From NCBI GenBank assembly GCA_941918925.1, contig OW799234.1, positions 76,218,543 to 76,282,542 of the forward strand: a stretch of DNA of 64,000 bases, in the 5' to 3' direction. The notes beneath the pieces are model-generated. The model saw only the letters and a program-made list of their open reading frames with translations. It had not been told where the DNA came from and did no database searches. Position numbers and translations under genes: made by a program. Shown piece by piece: positions 57,401 through 64,000 of this stretch (its first letter is position 1; every line of letters begins with the position of its first letter). The stretch comes from Phyto melanocephala (lineage: Eukaryota; Arthropoda; Insecta; Diptera; Rhinophoridae).

Positions 57401-58726
57401 ATAAATCATTCTCCATTTGTAAAACAATTACATTCAATTCTCATTTCTTTAAAATTGTGAAAGGTGAAAAAGGTTAAGAAATGGTAACAGTTATAGAAAC
57501 ATTTTTCTAGAAGAGATATTAAACTAAAGTTATTCAACTATATTTGAATATTTTTCTTTCAGTTTTTTTTTACCGCATAATAAGCTTTAGATTTTATTTC
57601 ACATAGAAAAATTTTGAATTTACTTCACTTTTTCCAAAGTCTTGCCAAAAACATTAGAAATAAAATCTGTAAAAACAATTTTAAAATGTTAATTAATACA
57701 CATAAAAATTTAATTTCAAAGTCAAAGGTACGCTGTATACGATACATTTACATTATAAGAGTATCGTCTAAACAAACGCAATTGTTGAACAGCACTTGTA
57801 CAAGCGGCCGACGATGAGGATGCAACTGATTCCCCTATTAAACATTCATCATTAGAACCAGCCCGAAAAAGTAAACCTGCACTAACAAGTGTACTAGGAG
57901 CAACAACAGCAGCAGATGCTGTTGAAGTCATGGCAATACTACAGCTGCCACTAGCTACTACGTTTGCTGTAGTAGTAGTAGTTAGTATTGTGTTAGGCGA
58001 TTTATCTATAACTGAAGTTGTTGCCGTTGTGATGCTAGTAACGGTTGGCGCAGTAATCATACATGAAGTTACGTTAGCAGTTACATTAGGAACTGCTGGC
58101 ATAACAAATGACTGTTGTTGTATAGGAGAAGAAGAAGCTAATAAAGGCTGCCGGTTGACCATCATCTGTTTTTTTTCCAATTTTTGTTTAGTTTTACTAG
58201 AGGATGATAAGGACAACGACGACGCTTGTACATGATGTGTTGTGGTAGTCGCAGTATGCGTTGTTTGACTTTGCGTTTGTCGCTGAGACGTATTGTATTT
58301 ATGTTTAGTATAGTGACGTTTAGTTAACGGCATTGCGATATTTAGTTGTTGTTTTTGTAATAATTTTTCTTGTTGTTGTTTAGTTTGTTGCGATTTAGGA
58401 CTCACATAGACTGTTAAAGATTTGCGTTTTTTTAACGTTGAAATTCCCTCCAATATGGAAGAAGCCAATGATTGTTGTTCATCCTGTTGTTGTTGATGAT
58501 GTTGCTGCTGATGCGACTGGTGATGTTGTAGTTCATCATATTGATTATCAGCTGATTGGTAATGATGATCAGTAGCAGATTGTATTGATTTATTTGATGT
58601 TTTTTCCAGCCAGGAACGTTGTTTTGCCTGTGCTGTTAAACAGCGATTCTTAAACGATTGCCAAGAGTTTAGGTAACTTATGCAAGCGTGACATATACGC
58701 AAGGATAAGTTATCATAACTGGAAAT
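50019..58726 (-). CDS. hang: Hangover orthologue: ZAD and multi-C2H2 zinc-finger nuclear protein
   Basis: Seven exons on -: 58726-57752, 56231-56076, 56011-54928, 54041-53625, 53531-52636, 52578-52030 and 51482-50019. All have GT/AG borders and matching phases, summing to 5541 nt (1846 residues plus TAG). Residue 1 here is the first codon of exon 58726. Residues 1-30 are the second half of a ZAD (ICHACISYLNSWQSFKNRC). Then come Gln/His- and Ser/Thr-rich linkers to about 325 and a short acidic exon with IKSEP. About 21 C2H2 or C2HC fingers span 390-1500 plus one near 1810, and an Asp/Glu-rich stretch covers about 1600-1780. Finger sequences and order agree with my memory of Drosophila hang, known for ethanol tolerance and stress response in neurons; nuclear nucleic-acid binding is known for the family. 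The exon with the first ZAD Cys pair and the start codon is not found. Regulation is not visible. Confidence 0.9.
52030..52578 (-). CDS. hang: hang exon with three fingers
   Basis: Acceptor TTTTAG, donor CAG/GTGAGC, phase 0 at both sides. It completes the finger split by the previous intron (VHRYKKH). Then come CVMCKKVFFDAQMLENH (C2HC), CTICGARFTDQDLFAKH and CDLCSKTFSQMTALKVH. It ends FRGDSKQ. Confidence 0.9.
52636..53531 (-). CDS. hang: hang exon with six fingers
   Basis: Acceptor CTTTAG, donor TGG/GTAAGT. Fingers begin CSICSAVFANNIGLSNH, CRICQRRFSSKKSYRYH, CKLCDAEFAYEKGLKVH, CEICSIVYRTDVELQHH, CKYCASNFNTNKKLAIH and CKDCGNVYSGRKSLW. The last is interrupted by the intron before its His residues. 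An Asn-rich tract lies near the start. Confidence 0.9.
53625..54041 (-). CDS. hang: hang exon with two fingers
   Basis: Acceptor TTTTTAG, donor GTTG/GTAAGA (phase 1). It contains QYFSRMPQACPICGQQYNNY and CVKCGQGYPRLSNLREH, then YTGRYDYVMKDLMSITNGG. Confidence 0.9.
54375..54580 (-). mobile_element. HINE-B remnant in a hang intron
   Basis: The left side keeps GGGCCGTGCCGAATC and the right side keeps TTTCAGAAAATATATACTGT, ATTACAAACGGAATGACAAA and ACAGGTGAAGG. The core and the CTGTCCGTC run are lost. Confidence 0.65.
54928..56011 (-). CDS. hang: hang exon with six fingers
   Basis: Acceptor TTTTCAAG, donor GGAG/GTAAGT (phase 1). Fingers: CRACNLKFSTRANARRH, CHCCNKYYTTYKNFMAH (no clear fourth ligand), CFNCLKLNDSKALFISH (C2HC), CKLCSKIFRLKLEFRSH, CCYCAVDIEDPADRKRH (C2HC) and CVTCDTKHETQQKFMEH. 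Confidence 0.9.
56076..56231 (-). CDS. hang: hang 52-codon linker exon
   Basis: PLPAVQIKSEPIEAEDDYHG, then a short Gln/His run and MVVDPTLFLERTADEGDYM. Acceptor ATTTTTAG, donor ATG/GTAAGA, phase 0 at both ends. IKSEP is a possible sumoylation-type motif (psiKxE). Confidence 0.85.
56232..57751 (-). other. 1.5-kb hang intron, no repeat recognised
   Basis: AT-rich and bounded by the GTAAAT donor and ATTTTTAG acceptor. No TE ends seen. Confidence 0.5.
57752..58726 (-). CDS. hang: hang exon with ZAD second half
   Basis: Acceptor TTTCTTTCTAG at 58727-58737, donor AAT/GTAAAT at 57751. It starts ISSYDNLSLRICHACISYLN; Cys12 and Cys15 are the second metal-ligand pair of a ZAD. The rest is low-complexity: Gln/His-rich, then Thr/Ala/Ser-rich. 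The end RRYSYN is chosen because it joins in phase to the next exon. An alternative reading through to a stop at 57722 exists. Confidence 0.8.
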
Positions 58727-59577
58727 CTAGAAAGAAAAAGTGGAGGTAAACAAATAAAATAATTAGTTTAAATTGTAAAAATTAAAAAAAAAAAATTTTT
58801 ATAAAAAATTTAATTTTATTTAATTTTAATTTAAATTAAAAAAAAAAACATTTTTTTAGGACATAAGTTTTTTAGTTTTTTTTTAACTACCCAGTAAAAA
58901 ACTGCACTAGTTTATTTATAAGGGCAAGAGCTGGCATGAAGAATGCCTTTTCCAAATCCAAAGTAGTTAGATTTTAATAATGTGCTTCAAAATACATGCA
59001 AGTGCATGCAAACAATTTTAAACAATTCGTGTAAACAAATATTAGAAACTCATGAAACATGGGTTTCTTTTCATCTAGTGAATTTTATTAATATTTTCAT
59101 AAAGGCAAGTGCTCTAAAATGACACGTTAATGTTAAAATCATGAACGTTTCACCTTAATTTAATCACTTCATCATGGATTGAACTCATTCATTCACTTTT
59201 TTTTTAAATTTCTTATTTTGCTGGGTAATGATGTATTAGAAGTGTTTGTTTTTCGTAAGTGATAAACTTAATTAAAATACTGCTTAAATAAAATAAAAAA
59301 AAAGAGTTATGTTATTGGTCAGGTTTTGTGTTCTTTTCTTGCAAAATGTTCTTTGTCTCTGATGAATTAGAACGTAATGTGTTGTCATTTATGTAGTCAA
59401 AGAACTAACAACACATAGAAAAATGTTATTATCTTACATGTAATTGTTTAATTAAAAACAAACAAAATGTATGCGAGTTTTTTAAAAATAATTTTAAAAA
59501 AGCTTGTGAAATGAATTTATTCAATTTTATTACAGTATTGTCTACAAAAATTTGTTAAAACATATGAAAGGGTAACG
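58727..59577. other. 5' intron of hang, nothing recognised
   Basis: A-rich and T-rich runs only. Confidence 0.4.
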
Positions 59578-59578
59578 T

Positions 59579-59632
59579 AATGGACCTTATTGGTCTCCGA
59601 GTGTGGGTGTAGGAGGCATACCTACCTACCTA
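59579..59632 (+). mobile_element. SINE 3' fragment
   Basis: AATGGACCTTATTGGTCTCC, GAGTGTGGGTGTAGG, then CCTACCTACCTA. It matches the 3' part of the SINE at 15798. Confidence 0.6.
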
Positions 59633-59639
59633 AAGGCTA

Positions 59640-59765
59640 ACTGCCATATTCATAAAAAATATTTTTGGTTTATTAAAAGCTTATTTAACAAACTTCTGAA
59701 CAATATCTGTCAAATGAGCTGTTAATAAATTTAAAATATTTTTTATTAATACGGTTATTTTTTCT
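59640..59765. mobile_element. Degenerate fold-back MITE
   Basis: ATATTCATAAAAAATATTTT, GGTTTATTAAAAGCTTATTT and a mirrored second half match the MITE at 5367-5491. Confidence 0.5.
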
Positions 59766-59777
59766 TCCTAAAAAAAA

Positions 59778-60563
59778 CAAGTAAGAGTGCTATATTTTAG
59801 GCCGTGCCGAATCTTATATGCCCTTCACAACGTGTAGTCATGCAATAACAGTAGTTTGTATCACCATACATCTCATATGAAATATGTACATACATGTAAA
59901 AAACACATATATAAAAACATCCCATTGTAAAATTAAAAATTTACGTATGTTAAAAAAAATAAAAAAAAATTTAAAAAAATATTAAAAAAAAATAATTAAT
60001 ATATAAATAATAAATATAAAACAAACAAAAAATTGAAAAAAAATATTTAAGAAAAAAATAAAAATATATATAATATATTAAATAAAAAAAAAATAAAAAA
60101 AGATATATAAAAAAATAAAAAATAAATTTGTTTGGCTCAGCTGGGATTCGATGCCACGTTTTCTCTAACCAGTATACACGTTTGTATGCATGTACATATG
60201 TTGTTGTTGTAATGTTGTTTTTGTGAAAAAAAATCGAGGTGGTCGTGGGTTTTTGCACATATCTCACTTGTTTATGTACCGATGTTTCTGATTTTCAATA
60301 CCGATCTACTCCCGAATATTTCTGATATTTTAATACCTCACCCGTGTCCAAGCGATGTCGGGGGGGCTTCAAAAAGTTGATTTTAACATACATATGGACA
60401 GACAGTCAGACTGACAGACGGACAGACTAACAGAGCTTAATCGATTCCCCTATTCAAAAGCTTTCAGAAAATATCTACTTTATGGGGTCGGAAATGAAAA
60501 TTGTAGAAATTTCACACGGAATGACAAACCTATATACCCTTTTTCACTGTGTGAAGGGTATAA
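59778..60563 (-). mobile_element. HINE-B in the hang 5' intron
   Basis: On + it starts CAAGTAAGAGTGCTATATTT, then the hairpin half GGCCGTGCCGAATC and CTTCACAACGTGTAGTCATG. An A-rich core (59945-60125) and CAGCTGGGATTCGATGCCAC follow. The end is TTTCACTGTGTGAAGGGTAT, A. Full-length; three extra bases (TTA) disrupt the hairpin. Confidence 0.8.
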
Positions 60564-60787
60564 AAAGATGTTAGATGATTTGACAGATTAAAATAGAATA
60601 TGCTCGTATTGAACATTTTTCATATGACTTTTGCATGTATATAAAACACAAAAAATATTTTAAAAAGATTACACATGTATCAATTGTACAGCGGAAAATT
60701 TTTTATTTATTTTTATTTCATGTAATTCACTAAAAGTATTACTTAAAGTATAATTAAATTTAAACTATAAATTACACCAAATTTACC

Positions 60788-61190
60788 TGTGGGAAACTGC
60801 AATGGACTCTCTTTAAATCCAAAACTCTAAATTCATTGCAGTTCATAGAAAGAACAATATTCCTAATAATTCCAAAGCTATCGTAATAAATGGTGATCAA
60901 ATTAAGATTTTGACTGCAACTTGTAATCTAGGGATTGCTTGTAACAACAACCTGTCATGGAATAATCATGAATAATCATCACTTACTAATTGATCGAACT
61001 TTTAAAAAGCTACGGGCACTCTGGACTACACAGTATTTCACTCCATTGTTTCTAATATTTCCAAAGATATCGTAATAAATGGTGAAACTAATTTATGGTT
61101 GTGAGTTATTTGGAATGTGTGATTCAATTAGCAAAAGAAATTTAAATGTTTTGTTAAACAAAATTGTCGAGATTTGTCTATATAATGTTT
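60788..61190 (+). mobile_element. LINE fragment (RT C-terminal part), decayed
   Basis: Across frameshifts: GLSLNPK then NSKFIAVHRKNN, AIVINGDQIKILTATCNLGI with ACNNNLSWNNH, then LWTTQYFTP and LIYGCELFGMCDSISKRNLN. These are the same ordered blocks as the LINE fragments at 2728 and 25776. Confidence 0.7.
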
Positions 61191-61891
61191 ATTATACTCT
61201 CATATTCTTTACACAAAATAATAAACAAACAGACTTTTTTTCTATTCATTTAATAGATTACAATTTCTTCGTCACCAAGCAGAAGAAATATTATTATACC
61301 AAGATATACTTCTCGACAATTAGTTAGCAACGCTAATAGTTTTAAAAAAATCTTTGTTTCACTATTTCAATTAAATTCATTGTCAAAATTGTTTTAATTA
61401 TTGAAATTTCTTTTGTAATCCAAGTTTTTTGTACTGCTTCCTAAATTTTTCTGAAAGCACCTCTACTTAATTACTTATACAAAAACAAGATAAAAGTAAT
61501 TATCCAATAGATATAATTATAAGGCAGGATAACAACAATAACACAACAGACGGAAGTACATAATGAACATATGTACATACAAACCAATTATATATGTATA
61601 ACGTATGTATGTATATGTACATACATATAGAAATAATAATTTGCTTCTTACAACTATACATAAATATGCTTTGCATCTTACAACTATACCTAAATATGTA
61701 TGTACGTATAAAATTTAAAGCCATACACTTGCCAATTGCAAATTTTGACAAACAAATTATAATGGAATACAATATTACTCAAACCAAAATAAAGTAACCA
61801 CACACAGACATAAGCAACAACTATTTGTACAAAGTGTATAATGAGTGTTGCCATTAAACTCAATAAATTAAATGAAGACCGCTTTAGTCTA

Positions 61892-61979
61892 ACATATCGT
61901 CGTTCGTAAATTATTGTGTTCTATGTGACACATAAAAGCTATACTTATAGAACACAATAATTAACGAACGACGATATGT
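61892..61979. repeat. Near-perfect 33-bp hairpin
   Basis: 61892-61924 (ACATATCGTCGTTCG...) is the reverse complement of 61947-61979 with one mismatch. The loop is 22 nt. It lies in the hang 5' intron or upstream region. Either a minimal MITE or a structured RNA. Confidence 0.75.
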
Positions 61980-62235
61980 ATGTATGTCATTTGGCAACTA
62001 CAAATGGTTAAAAAGATCCCACTTGACAAAATAAATTGACAGATTTTAGTCACCAATTTTCATCAGTGATAAGTTTTTTGTTAACTATCAACGCAACTGC
62101 TGTTCTGTTGCTATCAATAATTAATCCAATATTTCGATAGATGTTGCTGTAGTTTTCGATTGATGTCATTTACAACATAATAAGAAATATTGAGACGGTC
62201 AAGCCCGTACATATTTCACTCTACACTACTATACA

Positions 62236-62845
62236 TCTATATATGTACATATGTATATAAAAAAAATGAGTGTTCTTTTTCATGACACCACTAACAGCAA
62301 AAACGGGTCGACCGATGTTAACCAAAACTTCAGGGTACGTTGGGGATGGTTTGTAGATGTAGATGTGGTGTGAGTTTTGCATAAAATCGACCCAGTGATT
62401 CGGGAAATATTGCATTTAGATTTTTCTATATGTTCCCATACAAATATCAACAAAACACCCTTCATTTTCGGTATTATGATTTTTTATTATTATTATATTA
62501 TATGTCTTATGTGTACAATGACATTCGGTCTTTCTAATTGGAATGTTGAGCCGAATCTTTTCAGTCGTTGTTCCGATCGTATTTTTATGTGTGCGATATA
62601 CTCGATTTATCCCTTGCTAAAAGCCTGCATTGTATCTTAGGTATGTGATATTGTTGTTGTTGTTGCTGTAAGAACGGTATTTTTCTACAAGTCATTACAT
62701 TTTTTTTAGTAACTAATGACATTCGGTCTTCCTCTTTATTGTGAAAATTTTGTTTTATAGGTGACAAAAGAAAAAAGTGAAAGGCAGAACAACAATCCCT
62801 CTGCGACCACCTTTAAGGCAAAACAATGTTTGCCAGGTCAGCTAG
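62236..62845 (+). mobile_element. Non-autonomous Helitron, second family
   Basis: It starts TCTATATATGTACATATG after an A. It ends with the hairpin GGCAAAACAATGTTTGCC then AGGTCAGCTAG before a T (62846), giving the A|T insertion and the CTAG end. 610 bp and no Rep/helicase. It is unrelated in the interior to the 1-859 family. Confidence 0.88.
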
Positions 62846-62846
62846 T

Positions 62847-63775
62847 ATTGTATAAAATTAGTTGGTCTACATAGATAGCTCAACTGTTAAACTTATAAAT
62901 TGCAAAAGAACCTTTTAGCTTTTCAAAATTTATAATAAAATTGAAAACTAATCAAAAATATTCTAAAACTAAAGAATTTAAATATGTAAAATGTTTAATT
63001 AATATAGAGAACTAAATGTAAATTTTGTATACCATAATAGTTTATGCAAAAAGGTAATTTTCGAAGTCAAAGATGCAATATCATCGTTTTATTAAATTGT
63101 TTCGTAGTCAGTACTGTAGACAACACATTAAGCACTGGGGTAATACCCGACGACAAACAAAAATTGTTACTTCAAAATCTTTAATGTTTCTTCACAAAAC
63201 AAATTTATGTATGTATGTTTGTTCCAAATGCTTATATGAATAATGTGTATGTATGTATCTTTAATTTATATAAAATTATACCTCAAATGCAAATTATATT
63301 TGATATAATTTTGCTATGCACATACATACACATTATCATACCTTCTTATAAATACACAAATTACACAATACATATGTACAATACATATGAACATGTTTAG
63401 CGTATGCACTTTAAAACAGAAGGGTCAATGACATTTTAATTAAAAGAATAAGCAGTAGAAATATTAATGTGCATCATCTATTAAAAGAGATGCCGTTTAA
63501 ACCTAAGAACCAGGTTTGTTTAAAAAACAATAATTTTGGTAGTTTGAGTTGTCTGTATTATATATAGGAAAATATTTGCGCAACACAATTATGTGATCTT
63601 TTAATATCATAAACATACACACTTATGCATGTATTTACTTCCACAACTAACGTAATGTTGTTAATTACCTTAGAAAAAATAATTTATGTAATTCTTGAAA
63701 TCCCAAAGCTCTTGTTAAACAAATTTATTCTAAGCTATTCTGAATTTCCTGTTAATGTATAGCAATTTTACTTTT
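62847..63775. other. AT-rich stretch, nothing recognised
   Basis: Presumed hang 5' intron or upstream region. No ZAD first exon (C-x2-C followed by an acidic stretch) could be identified. Confidence 0.4.
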
Positions 63776-64000
63776 AAAGGGTGGTCCAACTATATTGCAC
63801 GATGGTTATTGTGTGTTACACCTTAACATCAAGATTTTTGTCCAACTTAATTTGACATTTCTTTAAATCAATGTACACAATGAAACACCGCGTTAATATT
63901 GTTTAAGTCTTTTCTTGCACTTCGTGATTTTTTTGGGTCAGCGAAATTGCCAAAATGTTTCCACAAACGGGAGAATTGTGCGAATTGGGAAAATTTAAGC
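63776..64000 (+). pseudogene. Decayed mariner 5' part, cut by window edge
   Basis: It begins AAAGGGTGGTCCAACTATAT, a TIR of the AAGGGTG type. Near 63930 the frame reads FLGQRNCQNVSTNGRIVRIG, a decayed version of the first-HTH block ('FFGQxNxPNxSTIRRxV'). The rest is outside. Confidence 0.55.

Noticed and set aside
60787..60846. Candidate first ZAD exon of hang on - (MNCNEFRVLDLKRVHCSFPQ, donor CAG/GTAAAT, phase 0)
   Set aside because: The phase fits exon 58726, but the exon is fully antisense to a decayed LINE reverse-transcriptase segment (SLNPK...NSKFIAVHRK). It also lacks the C-x2-C pair expected of a ZAD first half.

Overview
The window is AT-rich, intron-rich animal DNA that reads as the genome of a higher (brachyceran, probably calyptrate) fly. 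Reasons: a nearly complete orthologue of Drosophila hangover, a Ras-family GTPase gene with an 18-kb intron, and many repeats whose 5' ends clearly resemble Drosophila DINE-1 (TTATACCC start, CCATAAAGTATATATATTCT block, CTGTCCGTC run). Species assignment is inference.

Host genes. (1) A Ras-like small GTPase on + has its last three exons at 14936-15133, 33129-33221 and 33298-33600, ending in a CTIS prenylation box. Its P-loop exons were not found. (2) On -, a large C2H2 zinc-finger gene occupies 58726 down to 50019 in seven exons that splice in frame over 5541 nt (1846 residues plus stop). It has the second half of a ZAD, about 21 zinc fingers and a long acidic stretch, and I assign it to hang. 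Its first exon lies beyond or is hidden in the TE-filled intron to the right. The two genes converge.

All other recognisable content is transposable elements, mostly nested. 1-859 and 33924-34790 are two copies of one non-autonomous Helitron, with further Helitrons at 40004 and 62236-62845. Two DINE-1-like (Helentron/HINE) families dominate: HINE-A (3371, 7156, 15301, 21636, 42780, 46006) and HINE-B (6804, 10170, 23169, 37981, 54375, 59778). Four HINE-A copies carry the same mariner derivative at the same TA, and two copies show the empty site. 30667-31983 is an intact DD41D mariner with perfect 28-bp TIRs inside a hAT-like element. 44486-49026 is a four-level nest: a Tigger-like element holding a piggyBac, which holds a HINE-A, which holds a mariner derivative. 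Other items are a pogo-like element reduced to its DNA-binding part, a long-TIR element at 11100-14774, a tRNA-derived SINE with a 14-bp target duplication, LINE 3' fragments and several anonymous MITEs.

The genes form no pathway together. The biology visible here is TE layering in introns and intergenic DNA, with insertion order readable from paralogous empty sites. Everything was read by eye; no alignment or search was run.
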